From an uncultured Spirochaetales bacterium (GTDB lineage Bacteria > Spirochaetota > Spirochaetia > Sphaerochaetales > Sphaerochaetaceae), in NCBI GenBank assembly GCA_949285905.1, contig CASDZV010000072.1, forward strand, positions 1 to 64,000: a stretch of DNA of 64,000 nt, given 5' to 3'. The notes under the pieces were generated by a model. The model saw only the letters and a program-made list of their open reading frames with translations. It did not search any database and was not told the DNA's origin. The position numbers and the translations under genes are program-made. This document shows, one piece after another, positions 44,487-53,570 of this stretch (within the stretch, counting starts at the first letter, position 1; the number at the start of each line of letters is the position of its first letter).

Positions 44487-46562
44487 TCACACATAGAAGA
44501 GAATCTCAGAATATGTTGGAATCGGCCAGAAAGTCTTGTCTGTCACCGTTTCAAGCTTATCACTGAGCTGTCTAGCTTTTTCCATTGCCGGAATAATCTT
44601 ATCAGCTGCGTAGAACGCTGCCTCTTCCGTATCGGAAGGAATGGCTGTTACACACTCATCAAGTTCATCCGTTTTAATCATAAGCTCATCACAGAGAGAA
44701 CTTACTTTTGCGCAAAGAGCTTTGTCTGCATTAGCCGTAACGCCTATGCTTTCCTTGTTGTGCACAGAAGAAGCCAGCGATGATGAATAGCGGATGGAAG
44801 CAGGAAGAATCTGTCTTTTCAGCATCTCGACCATCGTTACAGCTTCTATGTGTATCACCTTCTGATACTCATCAAGTGATATCTCAAGTCTGGATTCCAT
44901 CTCTTCCTTCGTATACACATTGTGCCTTCTGAAAAGATCCACATTCTTCTTATCGCAGTAATGGACAAGAGCATCTGGCGTCCTCTTGTAATTCGAAAGC
45001 CCTCTCCTTTCAGCTTCCTTCTCCCATTCCTTGCTGTACCCGTTTCCATTGAAAAGAATCCTGCGGTGCTTCTCCAGTTCTCTTTTTATCAACGCATTGA
45101 GTGAAGAGTTAAAATCATCAGCCATCTCAAGCTCATCACAGAAAGCCTTGAGGGCATCCGCGACAGCTGTGTTGAGCATTACATTCGTGCAGGCAATATT
45201 GAAAGAAGACCCAGGCATGCGGAACTCAAACTTGTTGCCTGTGAACGCAAATGGGCTTGTCCTGTTCCTGTCAGAATTGTCACGTGCAAGCTTAGGAAGA
45301 ACACTTGTACCGATATCCAGTCTGGAGGATGCAGCTCTGCCTTTGAATGGCTTACCCTCAACAATTGATTCTATTATCGTACCTAGCTCTTCACCGACAA
45401 ATATCGAGACAATCGCAGGAGGCGCTTCATTAGCTCCAAGTCTGTGGTCATTACCAGCACTTGCCACACTTATCCTTAGAAGATCCTGATACTCATCGAC
45501 GGCTTTTATGACAGCAGTCAGGAAAAGCAGGAACTGAGCATTGTCTTTCGGGGTTTTTCCCGGATCAAGGAGATTCTCGCCCTCATCTGTGCTGAGTGCC
45601 CAGTTATTATGTTTTCCGGAACCGTTTATGCCTTCAAACGGTTTCTCATGGAGAAGGCAGGCAAAACCATGCCTCTCAGCAACCTTCTTCATCATCTCCA
45701 TCGTAAGCTGGTTAGCATCGGTTGCCTTGTTCGCATTATCGAATATCGGAGCCATCTCATGCTGGCAGGGCGCGACTTCGTTGTGCTCTGTTTTGGCTGT
45801 TATACCAAGTTTCCACAGCTCCTCGTCGAGATCAGCCATGAAAGCCTTCACTCTTGGTCTGATTGAACCGAAATAGTGGTCCTCCATCTCCTGTCCTTTC
45901 GCAGCAGAAGCTCCGATGAGAGTCCGTCCTGTAAGCCTGAGATCCAGACGTTTTGAGTAATCAGCTTTATCAATGAGAAAATACTCCTGCTCAGCTCCGA
46001 TTGTTGCATTGACCCGTTTGACATGCTTGCCGAAGAGTGCAAGTGTCTTCACGGCTTCATCGCTTATCGCATCCATGCTTCTCAGGAGAGGGGTCTTCTT
46101 GTCGAGAATCTGCCCGGTATATGAACAGAACGCTGTGGGGATGCATAGCGTGCCATCTTTTATGAACGCATAACTCGTCGGGTCCCATGCAGTATAACCG
46201 CGAGCTTCGAATGTCGCCCTGAGTCCTCCAGAAGGAAAACTGGAGGCATCGGGTTCGCCTTTGGTAAGTTCCTTCCCTGAGAAATCCATTATAACACAGC
46301 CATTTTTGTCAACTGTCAGGAAACTGTCATGCTTTTCCGCAGTAATTCCTGTCATTGGCTGGAACCAATGCGTGAAATGCGTCGCTCCCTTGCTGACAGC
46401 CCATTCTTTCATTGCGGCAGCCACAATATCTGCAACGTCTTCATCAAGAGCTTTTCCTTCAATCATGGTATTCTGAAGTGATTGATATACCTTTTTCGGT
46501 AGCATTTCTTTCATAACTTGGTCGTTGAAGACCATAGAGCCAAACATTTCAGGCACATTCAT
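44487..46562 (-). CDS. glnN: glutamine synthetase type III
   Basis: A 691-residue type III glutamine synthetase that joins ammonia to glutamate with ATP. The GSIII N-terminal domain is present (~1-160, 'GATHFTHWFQPMTGITAEKH'), then the catalytic core: 'GAEQEYFLID' (metal Glu), 'TEHNEVAPCQHEMAPI', 'NGSGKHNNWALSTDEG' (His metal and ammonium site) and 'DRNRTSPFAFTGNKFEFRMP' (Arg and Glu). It is last in an operon with an ANTAR regulator and a type I enzyme. GGAGGGA precedes the ATG. Confidence 0.95.
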   Translation of the reverse strand: MNVPEMFGSMVFNDQVMKEMLPKKVYQSLQNTMIEGKALDEDVADIVAAAMKEWAVSKGATHFTHWFQPMTGITAEKHDSFLTVDKNGCVIMDFSGKELTKGEPDASSFPSGGLRATFEARGYTAWDPTSYAFIKDGTLCIPTAFCSYTGQILDKKTPLLRSMDAISDEAVKTLALFGKHVKRVNATIGAEQEYFLIDKADYSKRLDLRLTGRTLIGASAAKGQEMEDHYFGSIRPRVKAFMADLDEELWKLGITAKTEHNEVAPCQHEMAPIFDNANKATDANQLTMEMMKKVAERHGFACLLHEKPFEGINGSGKHNNWALSTDEGENLLDPGKTPKDNAQFLLFLTAVIKAVDEYQDLLRISVASAGNDHRLGANEAPPAIVSIFVGEELGTIIESIVEGKPFKGRAASSRLDIGTSVLPKLARDNSDRNRTSPFAFTGNKFEFRMPGSSFNIACTNVMLNTAVADALKAFCDELEMADDFNSSLNALIKRELEKHRRILFNGNGYSKEWEKEAERRGLSNYKRTPDALVHYCDKKNVDLFRRHNVYTKEEMESRLEISLDEYQKVIHIEAVTMVEMLKRQILPASIRYSSSLASSVHNKESIGVTANADKALCAKVSSLCDELMIKTDELDECVTAIPSDTEEAAFYAADKIIPAMEKARQLSDKLETVTDKTFWPIPTYSEILFYV

Positions 46563-46574
46563 ATTAATCCCTCC

Positions 46575-47126
46575 TTATGACAGTTCCCTGACAATGCCCA
46601 TTGCGGCATCTGCAAGACTGATACGGCAATTCATTGCCTTCTTCTCTATATAGCTGTGAGCTTCAGGCTCACTCATTCCCCTTTTCCCTGCCAGAAGACA
46701 TTTAGCTTCTGTCATCAGCTTCTCATTCTTCAGCCGCAAAAGAAGCTTCCTGTTCTTCTCCTCGGCCTTCATGATCTTTACTCTGGCAACACTGACTGCA
46801 TTCAATACAGCAGAGATACTCTCCTTGTTTTCCGCAGCGACATAGACACCATACTTCTGCATTATCAGAGCAGCATGGCTGACAAGATCTTCAGGAACGA
46901 TGAGAACAGTGTCAGCACTCTGAGAAGCGGCAAATATGGCAACATCCTTCGCATCATTTCCAGGAAGGAGCGCATCCACAATGACCAGAGACAGCTGGAA
47001 ATCAAGAATCTTCATCCTTGCTTCCTTCTCGTTCTCAGCCCTGATGAAAGCACAGCCTCCAAGACAGAGGAGCTTTCTTATCTCATCGCCTCTGTCGTGC
47101 CGAGCGACCACAAGAACCACTTCCAT
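46575..47126 (-). CDS. ANTAR-domain RNA-binding antiterminator
   Basis: A 183-residue protein: a receiver-like domain (~1-115, 'LVIVDALLPG' with the usual phosphoacceptor position Asp) linked by a coiled coil to a C-terminal ANTAR domain (~125-183, 'EAKCLLAGKRGMSEPEAHSY' and 'ADAAMGIVREL'). ANTAR proteins such as EutV and NasR bind RNA hairpins with A1/G4 six-base loops and prevent termination. The acidic cluster of true receivers is weak at the N-terminus ('ARHDRGDE'), so the signal may not be phosphorylation. It is between the two glutamine synthetase genes; its targets may be the glnA and glutamate synthase leaders. Confidence 0.85.
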   Translation of the reverse strand: MEVVLVVARHDRGDEIRKLLCLGGCAFIRAENEKEARMKILDFQLSLVIVDALLPGNDAKDVAIFAASQSADTVLIVPEDLVSHAALIMQKYGVYVAAENKESISAVLNAVSVARVKIMKAEEKNRKLLLRLKNEKLMTEAKCLLAGKRGMSEPEAHSYIEKKAMNCRISLADAAMGIVRELS

Positions 47127-47135
47127 AGAGATACC

Positions 47136-48422
47136 CTATATGAATCTGAAATGCCGTCGGATCTGGGAATCGTGACTTCTGCCGTCCGCTTCGTAATCGG
47201 ATGCTTCTGCAGATCTGTCTTCCAGATATTCTTCGACGATCTTTTCAGGTATCACCTGGTAAACAAACGAGCTCTTCCTCGTCACCTCAACCGCCTCGGA
47301 AAGACTTAAGGGAAGTTTTTCCGAGAACGGCAAAGAAAGCATGTCACCTGCCGCCTCCGGTTCTGATTCAATTCCATCGGCAATGCCTTCGAAGCCTGCG
47401 GACAGAAGAAGGGAAATAAGGAGGTATGGGTTGGCAGCAGGATCGGGGCTTCTGATTTCCATGCGGCAGTCATACCCTTCTGCATATGGTATCCTTATAA
47501 GTGTCGACCTGTTCTGGAAGCTCCACGAAACAGTTGAAGGTGCCTCAAATTGACCAAGTCTTTCATAAGAGGAGGCAAGAGGATTTGCGAAAGATGTGAT
47601 CTCCTTCATCCTTCTCAGTATTCCAGCCATGAAAGACATAGCTTTCGCATCTCTTTTCTCAAAGAGGTTTTCATCTTTATCGTAGAGCGAGAGATTGATA
47701 TGAAGACCATTCCCGCTTTCTTTCTCAAGCGGCTTAGGAAGAAATGATGCAAAGAGCCCATGCTGCTGTGCTATTGCCTTTACGGCTGTCTTGAATGTCA
47801 TGAGATCATCAGCAGCCTTCAACGGAGATGAACAGCGGAAATCTATCTCATTCTGTCCCGGTCCATGCTCATGATGGCTGCGCTCTGGCTTGAGCCCCAT
47901 GTTCTCAAGAGCGAAGCAGATTTCACGCCTGACATCTTCTCCCCTGTCTAATGGTGACATGTCAAAATAGCCGGCGTCATCAAACGGCACGAGCACAGGG
48001 GAACCCTTCTCATCAGTCTGGAAAAGATAGAACTCGCACTCAGGACCTACAAGGAAAGAGTACCCCGCTCTTCCGCTTTTCTTCTCAATCTCAGACAGAA
48101 GATATCTTCCATCTCCTTCAAACGGCCTCCTGTCAGGATATGTTATGTAGCAATAGAATCTGGCGACACCTCTATCTGAAGGTCTCCATGGAAGAACAGA
48201 GAATGTATCAAGATCAGGGAACAGAAGCAAATCCGACTCGTTTATATTGAGAAATCCCTTTATAGCGGAAGCATCAAAAGAAACACCATGCTTCACAGCA
48301 TGTTCAAGCTCATCAGCCATTATCGCAATATTCTTCTGCCGTCCTGAGATATCACAGAAAACAAGGCGTATGAATTTGATCTCATATTCTGATAAGAGCT
48401 CCCGGATATCTTTCAAGTCCAT
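47136..48422 (-). CDS. glnA: glutamine synthetase, type I-like
   Basis: A 428-residue GlnA-type protein. N-terminal beta-grasp (~1-95, 'FIRLVFCDISGRQKNIAI'), then the catalytic part: 'VGPECEFYLFQTDE' (metal Glu-x-Glu), 'HHEHGPGQNEIDFRC', 'SGNGLHINLSLYDKD' (metal His), 'PSTVSWSFQNRSTLIRIP' (Arg). It lacks the Tyr adenylylation motif of enterobacterial enzymes and is of the shorter Gram-positive-like length. 'ANPLASSYERLGQFEAP' is a divergent form of the N-x-N-S-Y-K-R-L motif, so activity on another amine is possible. First gene of its operon; GGAGGAAAA precedes the ATG. A terminator lies in the leader. Confidence 0.88.
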   Translation of the reverse strand: MDLKDIRELLSEYEIKFIRLVFCDISGRQKNIAIMADELEHAVKHGVSFDASAIKGFLNINESDLLLFPDLDTFSVLPWRPSDRGVARFYCYITYPDRRPFEGDGRYLLSEIEKKSGRAGYSFLVGPECEFYLFQTDEKGSPVLVPFDDAGYFDMSPLDRGEDVRREICFALENMGLKPERSHHEHGPGQNEIDFRCSSPLKAADDLMTFKTAVKAIAQQHGLFASFLPKPLEKESGNGLHINLSLYDKDENLFEKRDAKAMSFMAGILRRMKEITSFANPLASSYERLGQFEAPSTVSWSFQNRSTLIRIPYAEGYDCRMEIRSPDPAANPYLLISLLLSAGFEGIADGIESEPEAAGDMLSLPFSEKLPLSLSEAVEVTRKSSFVYQVIPEKIVEEYLEDRSAEASDYEADGRSHDSQIRRHFRFI

Positions 48423-48441
48423 TCTTTTCCTCCATTAACGG

Positions 48442-48482
48442 AAAAAGCGCCGCAGATACTACAATCCGCAGCGCCTTTGCTG
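48442..48482 (-). promoter_or_regulatory. leader terminator and hexaloop hairpin of glnA (candidate ANTAR site)
   Basis: On the RNA an 11-bp stem (48474-48464 with 48457-48447, two G-U pairs) with a six-base loop is followed by UUUUU, and only then by the ribosome site, so transcription should stop before glnA unless something intervenes. Overlapping its 5' arm is an alternative hairpin CAGC-[AAAGGC]-GCUG (48482-48469) whose loop has A1 and G4, the ANTAR mark. The two cannot form together. Confidence 0.65.
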
Positions 48483-48493
48483 TTCATGGCTGA

Positions 48494-48523
48494 ATATTAG
48501 GAAATCTGATACTAAATAGTCAA
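48494..48523 (-). promoter_or_regulatory. promoter of the glnA operon
   Basis: TTGACT (48523-48518), 18 bases, TAATAT (48499-48494) on the minus strand. The start would be near 48487, so the leader is short (about 65 bases) and is mostly the terminator hairpin. Confidence 0.65.
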
Positions 48524-48576
48524 GTGGAATTATTCACAATGATGTATTTTTATTCGCAATATATTCATGTACAGAA

Positions 48577-48606
48577 TTGACAAAGCTGAATGATATATCG
48601 TAAAAC
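48577..48606 (+). promoter_or_regulatory. promoter of the glutamate synthase operon
   Basis: TTGACA (48577-48582) on the plus strand and TAAAAC (48601-48606) at 18 bases. It diverges from the glnA promoter 55 bases away. Confidence 0.5.
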
Positions 48607-48619
48607 TGCTCCAAAGAAC

Positions 48620-48658
48620 AAGGACGTTCTAAGAGAGATCTTAGCGCGTCCTTTTTTT
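48620..48658 (+). promoter_or_regulatory. leader terminator of the glutamate synthase operon with A1/G4 hexaloop
   Basis: AAGGACG pairs with CGTCCTT (7 bp), a 2x2 internal loop follows, then CTAAG/CTTAG (5 bp) closes the six-base loop AGAGAT (A at 1, G at 4). TTTTTTT follows directly, and GGAGGA for the first gene comes after that. This is a leader terminator whose loop fits the ANTAR consensus. Confidence 0.65.
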
Positions 48659-48676
48659 ATTTCCGGAGGAGTCCGA

Positions 48677-49771
48677 ATGAAGAAAGAAGGAGAAGTGAGA
48701 ATCAGCTCTGGATGCGCAATCAGCGGAATATTCTGCCGTGATGGCAAGCGCATCTCAGGAAAAGCGATAAAAGAAAGCATAGCAGTAATGCATAACAGAT
48801 CAAATGGACTTGGAGGAGGTTTTGCCGCATATGGCATATATCCGCAGTATAAGGAGCACTTTGCACTGCACATATTCTATGATTCACAACAGAGCAGAGA
48901 AGAAACAGAAAGGTTCCTTGATAAGCGCTTTGACATAATAAATCTTTCAAAAATACCAACAAGGCAGACGCCGAAGATAGCAGATTCCCCTCTGATATGG
49001 CGCTACTTCATCACTCCACTCCCTCATATCCTGCAGGACAGCCAGCTCGATGAAAATGAATATACATCCAGGGCAATGATCAGGATAAACAATTCAATAA
49101 GCGGTGCTTATGTTGTCTCTTGCGGAAAAGACATGGGCGTGTTCAAAGCTGTAGGTTATCCAGAAGATGTTGCCACTTTCTATCGTATTGAAGAGTACGA
49201 AGGCTATTCCTGGACAGCGCATGGACGTTATCCGACAAACACCCCTGGCTGGTGGGCAGGCTCGCACCCTTTCTCGCTACTTGACCTTACTGTTGTGCAC
49301 AATGGCGAGATCTCCTCATATGATGCCAACCGCAGGGCTGTCGAGATGTATGGCTACTCATGCTCCCTGCTTACAGATACAGAGGTCATCACATATATAC
49401 TCGACTATCTGACAAGAAAGCAGGGATTGTCCCTCATGGAATGCTCAGAGGTCATTGCAGCACCATTCTGGACAACTATCTCATTGAAAGACGAAGAGGA
49501 ACAGAGAAGACTCGCATATCTCAGGAAAATGTTCTCATCGTTTCTTATCACCGGGCCTTTCTCAATTCTGGTCGGGTTCGAAGGCGGCATAATGGCACTC
49601 AATGACAGACTCAAGCTCAGAAGTCTCGTTGCAGCAGAAAAAGGGAGCACTGTCTATTTCAGCTCCGAAGAAGCTGCAATAAGAGCTGTAGAGGATGCGC
49701 CTGACAGAATCTGGGCCCCACGCGGTGGGGAGGCTGTAATCATCACACTTGATAAGGAGGCAATGAGATGA
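48677..49771 (+). CDS. glutamate synthase amidotransferase-like subunit
   Basis: About 364 residues from the ATG at 48677 (GGAGGA upstream; an earlier ATG lies before the terminator and is rejected). It is a class II glutamine amidotransferase domain like the separate first subunit of archaeal-type glutamate synthase: 'SGCAISGIFCRDGKRISG' with the candidate nucleophile Cys close to the N-terminus, 'RMSHNRSNG'-like 'VMHNRSNGLGGGFAAYGIYP', and 'TAHGRYPTNTPGWWAGSHPF' with 'LTVVHNGEISSYDANRR', typical of GltB domain 1. It would free ammonia from glutamine for the next subunit. It overlaps the next gene by 4 bases. Confidence 0.8.
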   Translation: MKKEGEVRISSGCAISGIFCRDGKRISGKAIKESIAVMHNRSNGLGGGFAAYGIYPQYKEHFALHIFYDSQQSREETERFLDKRFDIINLSKIPTRQTPKIADSPLIWRYFITPLPHILQDSQLDENEYTSRAMIRINNSISGAYVVSCGKDMGVFKAVGYPEDVATFYRIEEYEGYSWTAHGRYPTNTPGWWAGSHPFSLLDLTVVHNGEISSYDANRRAVEMYGYSCSLLTDTEVITYILDYLTRKQGLSLMECSEVIAAPFWTTISLKDEEEQRRLAYLRKMFSSFLITGPFSILVGFEGGIMALNDRLKLRSLVAAEKGSTVYFSSEEAAIRAVEDAPDRIWAPRGGEAVIITLDKEAMR

Positions 49772-51252
49772 GGAGATACAGAATCAGGAAAGACGCAAAC
49801 TGCATCTCATGCCTCAGATGTGCCAGCGAGTGCTCTTTTGGGGCAATTACTGCAGAACAAGGCAGACTTCTTTCCTTCCATCACGAAAAATGCACAGACT
49901 GTCAGCGCTGCGTCTCTTTCTGTCCGACAGGTGCAATTTACATAACTGAAGACGAGAACTGCTTCAGACGCAATACAGTATTCAGCCAGGATGATATAAA
50001 TGAAATACTCATCCAAGCAGAAACAGGAGGAGTTCTCCTTTCATCAATGGGAGCCTCTGGAAAGAATATACCAATTTACTTTGATAAGATGCTTCTCAAC
50101 GCAAGCCAGGTCACAAATCCTTCAATTGACCCTCTGCGGGAACCTATGGAAACTGCAGTATTCATAGGACAAAGACCGGAAAACATACAGCGCGACAGCA
50201 ATGGGGCTATCATTGATAATCTTCCCCCGCACCTTGAACTCCGGACTCCGATAATGTTCTCGGCAATGAGCTATGGCGCGATAAGCCTGAACGTGCATAA
50301 AGCACTTGCTGCTGCGGCAGAAGCACTTGGCACTTACTGGAACACAGGGGAAGGTGGCCTTCATGAAAGCCTTTATCCCTACAAAAGAAACACCATCGTA
50401 CAGGTTGCATCAGGCCGCTTCGGCGTACATGAGACATACCTGAATACCGCGGCTGCGATAGAAATTAAAATCGGACAAGGAGCGAAGCCTGGAATCGGAG
50501 GGCATCTCACAGGGAAGAAAATCATCGGAGATGTTTCAAAGACGAGGATGGTTCCAGAAGGGCTGGATGCGATAAGTCCAGCACCGCACCATGATATCTA
50601 CTCAATCGAGGATCTTGCACAGCTTGTGATGTCGATAAAAGAAGCAACACATTACGAAAAGCCTGTAATAGTGAAAGTTGCAGCTGTGCATAATATAGCA
50701 CCAATTGCATCAGGAATTGCCAGAAGCGGTGCTGACATCATCTCTATTGATGGATACAGAGGAGGGACTGGAGCTGCCCCGAAAAGGATCCGCGATAATG
50801 TCGGGATTCCTATAGAACTTGCAATAGCCTCTGTCGATCAAAGGCTGAGAGAGGAAAAGATAAGGGACAGAGTCAGCATCATAGCTTCCGGGGGAATAAG
50901 AAACTCTTCAGACGCAGTGAAGGCAATAGTGCTTGGGGCAGATTCCGTTTCGATAGGAACTGCAGCTCTCTGTGCGCTTGGCTGTCATATATGCGCCTCC
51001 TGTCATACAGGAAAATGCGCGTGGGGTCTTGCAACGCAGAACCCTGAGCTCACAAAACGGCTGGATCCGGAAAAGGGTGCTGAAAAGCTTGTGAATCTTG
51101 TGAATGCATGGACCCGTGAGATCAAGGAAATCATGGGAGGCATGGGAATAAACAGTATCGAGGCACTGAGGGGGAACAGAAGGGCACTCAGAGGAGTGGA
51201 TCTCAATGCCAGAGAACTTGAGATTCTCGGAATCGGATACGCAGGAGAGTGA
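49768..51252 (+). CDS. glutamate synthase FMN/iron-sulphur subunit with ferredoxin domain
   Basis: A 494-residue protein with two 4Fe-4S motifs first ('CISCLRCASECSFGAI', 'CTDCQRCVSFCPTGAI'), then the FMN barrel of glutamate synthase (~80-490): 'MSYGAISLNVHKALA', 'GEGGLHESLYPY', 'GQGAKPGIGGHL', 'SIDGYRGGTGAAP', 'IIASGGIRNSSDAVKAIVLG', and the 3Fe-4S site 'CHICASCHTGKCAWGLATQ'. It joins ammonia to 2-oxoglutarate. The fused ferredoxin domain suggests electrons from ferredoxin rather than NADPH; no GltD-like gene is beside it. This is the archaeal/Thermotoga-type enzyme. Confidence 0.92.
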   Translation: MRRYRIRKDANCISCLRCASECSFGAITAEQGRLLSFHHEKCTDCQRCVSFCPTGAIYITEDENCFRRNTVFSQDDINEILIQAETGGVLLSSMGASGKNIPIYFDKMLLNASQVTNPSIDPLREPMETAVFIGQRPENIQRDSNGAIIDNLPPHLELRTPIMFSAMSYGAISLNVHKALAAAAEALGTYWNTGEGGLHESLYPYKRNTIVQVASGRFGVHETYLNTAAAIEIKIGQGAKPGIGGHLTGKKIIGDVSKTRMVPEGLDAISPAPHHDIYSIEDLAQLVMSIKEATHYEKPVIVKVAAVHNIAPIASGIARSGADIISIDGYRGGTGAAPKRIRDNVGIPIELAIASVDQRLREEKIRDRVSIIASGGIRNSSDAVKAIVLGADSVSIGTAALCALGCHICASCHTGKCAWGLATQNPELTKRLDPEKGAEKLVNLVNAWTREIKEIMGGMGINSIEALRGNRRALRGVDLNARELEILGIGYAGE

Positions 51253-51253
51253 G

Positions 51254-51970
51254 ATGCAGATACTTGATATAAGAAAAGATGGTATTGATGAGATAAGAAA
51301 GCATGATGGTGATGAAATCCTTGTAAAAGGATGTCTTGGTGAACGATATATCGGCTGCGGCATGAAAAAAGGAATCATGCATATTGAGGGAACACCGGGC
51401 AACGCTCTCGCATCATATCTGGACGGCGGGACAATATATGTGAATGGAAATGCGCAGGATGCCGCCGCTGATACGATGAATGCAGGACTTCTTGCTGTGA
51501 AAGGCTCAGCAGGAGATGCTCTTGCTTACGGCATGCGCGGAGGCCGTGTATACATCCTCAAAGATGCCGGATACAGGGCTGGTGTTCATATGAAAGCATA
51601 TGAGAACAATAAGAGCATCCTTGTCATTGGCGGCAGAGCCGGTTCATTCCTCGGCGAATATCTCGCAGGAGGTATCATCATAGTTCTCGGGCTGGGTTAT
51701 GAAGGAAAGAATATCACTGGATATTTCTGTGGCAACGGCATGTATGCCGGCACAATCTATCTGCGAACGGAAACAGTTCCTCCAAACCTTTCCGACAAGC
51801 TTGTCAGGCGCAGAGTGACAGAGAGCGAGAAAGAGATGATTCTCCGTCCGGCAATCAACGATTTCGCCACAGTTTTCGCACTCTCTGCCGGCCAGTGCCT
51901 CGAAGGCAACTTCATCGCTATTGAAGCTGATAAATCAAAATCTTACAGCCAGCTCTATGCTGCAGTCTGA
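51254..51970 (+). CDS. glutamate synthase GXGXG (beta-helix) subunit
   Basis: About 238 residues from the ATG at 51254, two bases after the previous stop with GGAGAGTGAG before it; a start at 51206 would overlap by 47 bases. It is the C-terminal beta-helix of GltB as a separate chain: repeated 'G-x-x-G-D' turns such as 'GTPGNALASYLDGGTIYVNG', 'NAQDAAADTMNAGLLAVKGS' and 'AGDALAYGMRGGRVYILKD'. In the whole enzyme this domain is structural and holds the amidotransferase and FMN parts together. It completes the three-piece enzyme. Confidence 0.9.
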   Translation: MQILDIRKDGIDEIRKHDGDEILVKGCLGERYIGCGMKKGIMHIEGTPGNALASYLDGGTIYVNGNAQDAAADTMNAGLLAVKGSAGDALAYGMRGGRVYILKDAGYRAGVHMKAYENNKSILVIGGRAGSFLGEYLAGGIIIVLGLGYEGKNITGYFCGNGMYAGTIYLRTETVPPNLSDKLVRRRVTESEKEMILRPAINDFATVFALSAGQCLEGNFIAIEADKSKSYSQLYAAV

Positions 51971-51978
51971 GGTAGTAT

Positions 51979-53565
51979 ATGTGTACAGTATTTGCTTACA
52001 GCGGAAGCGCTATCAGCCTTCCTCAAATCAGGACTATTCTTGAAAGAACAGCAAGAAGAGGACCGGATTCTCAGAGAATACTATCACCTGAGAAGAATCT
52101 TTTCCTTGCATTCCAGCGTCTTTCGATCATGGGAATCGACGAACGGGGAATGCAGCCTTTCGAATACAAAGGCATGTATAGCATAACAAACGGCGAGATC
52201 TACAGATTCAGGGAGATCCGCAGGAAGCTCGAGAATGACGGCTATCAGTTCCATTCGGATTCAGATTGCGAGACAGTCCTGTATCTCTATGAGAAATACA
52301 AGGAAAAAATGTTCGCACTTCTAGACGCAGAGTATGCGACAGTCATTTTCGACATGAACGAAGGGTTCATAGCAGCACGGGATCCTATAGGTATCCGCCC
52401 GCTGTTCTACGGTTACGACAAAGACGGGAACATCGCATTCGCAAGTGAAGCCTGTCTGCTTGTTCCATTCTGCAACGAAGTAATACCATTTCCTCCAGGG
52501 CACTATTACAAAGGAGGCAGATTCATCTGCTACAGGGATATATCTGCTGTCGACAAGTATATATACGGCAATACAGATGAAATAACAGGGAATATACGGG
52601 AAAAGCTCATCAGAGCTGTTGAGAAGCGTCTCGATTCCGATACGCCTGTTGCATTCCTGCTCTCAGGCGGGCTTGACAGCTCTCTTGTCTGTTCGATTGC
52701 TTCAAGAGTTCTGGGAAAACCGATCCGTACGTTTTCTATCGGCATGGACAAAGATCCGATAGATTCAAAGTATGCTGAACGCACTGCTGCTTTTCTTGGT
52801 TCGGAACATGTCAATGTGACGATGACAAAGGAAGATGTGATATCCATTCTGCCTGAAGTCATCAACAGCCTGGCAACGTATGACATAACAACCATCAGGG
52901 CAAGCATTGGAATGTATCTTCTATGTAAGTACATTCATGAGCATGCAGATGTAAGAGTACTGCTTACAGGCGAAGTATCAGATGAGCTTTTCGGATATAA
53001 ATACACAGATTTCGCGCCTGATGCAGAAGCATTTGAGAAGGAAAGCCAGAAACGTGTACATGAGCTCTATGCATATGATGTACTGAGAGCTGACAGATGT
53101 ATTGCAGACAATAGCCTTGAAGCAAGAGTACCTTTCGGAGATCTTGACTTCGCTTCCTATGTCATTGCGATTGACCCTGAAATGAAGATGAACCATTCAG
53201 GACATGGGAAGTACCTTCTGCGCAAAGCCTTTGAAAATGGCGGATGGCTTCCTGACGATATTCTATGGAGGGAGAAAGCGGCATTCAGCGATGCTGTCGG
53301 GCATAGCATGGTTGATGACCTGAAAGCTTATGCGGAAGAATGTTATGCGGGAAAGGATCTTGAGTCTGAATACAGGAAATATCCGGAAGAAGGAAGACCA
53401 TTCACTCCAGAATCTCTTTTATACAGAGAGATCTTCGAAAGCTTCTATCCAGGTCAGCACAGAATGATTCCAGGGTTCTGGATGCCTAACAGCAGCTGGC
53501 CCGGATGCCGTGTTGCTGATCCTTCTGCACGTGTTCTGTCAAACTACGGCAAGAGCGGAGAGTGA
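51979..53565 (+). CDS. asnB: asparagine synthetase (glutamine-hydrolysing)
   Basis: A 528-residue AsnB. The N-terminal class II amidotransferase begins at 'MCTVFAY' (Cys 2 nucleophile), with 'FLAFQRLSIMG' and 'NGEIYRFREI'. The synthetase part has the ATP loop 'PVAFLLSGGLDSSLVCS' (~225-240, S-G-G-L-D-S) and 'VLLTGEVSDELFGYKYTDFA' and 'REKAAFSDAVGHSM'. It makes asparagine from aspartate, glutamine and ATP. Eight bases after the glutamate synthase genes, so it is in the same operon and competes for the same glutamine. Confidence 0.94.
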   Translation: MCTVFAYSGSAISLPQIRTILERTARRGPDSQRILSPEKNLFLAFQRLSIMGIDERGMQPFEYKGMYSITNGEIYRFREIRRKLENDGYQFHSDSDCETVLYLYEKYKEKMFALLDAEYATVIFDMNEGFIAARDPIGIRPLFYGYDKDGNIAFASEACLLVPFCNEVIPFPPGHYYKGGRFICYRDISAVDKYIYGNTDEITGNIREKLIRAVEKRLDSDTPVAFLLSGGLDSSLVCSIASRVLGKPIRTFSIGMDKDPIDSKYAERTAAFLGSEHVNVTMTKEDVISILPEVINSLATYDITTIRASIGMYLLCKYIHEHADVRVLLTGEVSDELFGYKYTDFAPDAEAFEKESQKRVHELYAYDVLRADRCIADNSLEARVPFGDLDFASYVIAIDPEMKMNHSGHGKYLLRKAFENGGWLPDDILWREKAAFSDAVGHSMVDDLKAYAEECYAGKDLESEYRKYPEEGRPFTPESLLYREIFESFYPGQHRMIPGFWMPNSSWPGCRVADPSARVLSNYGKSGE

Positions 53566-53570
53566 AGGAA

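Noticed and set aside
48590-48676. Upstream start of the glutamate synthase amidotransferase gene
   Set aside because: The ATG at 48590 lies upstream of, or within, the promoter and its frame runs through the leader terminator; the ATG at 48677 has GGAGGA and begins the conserved domain.
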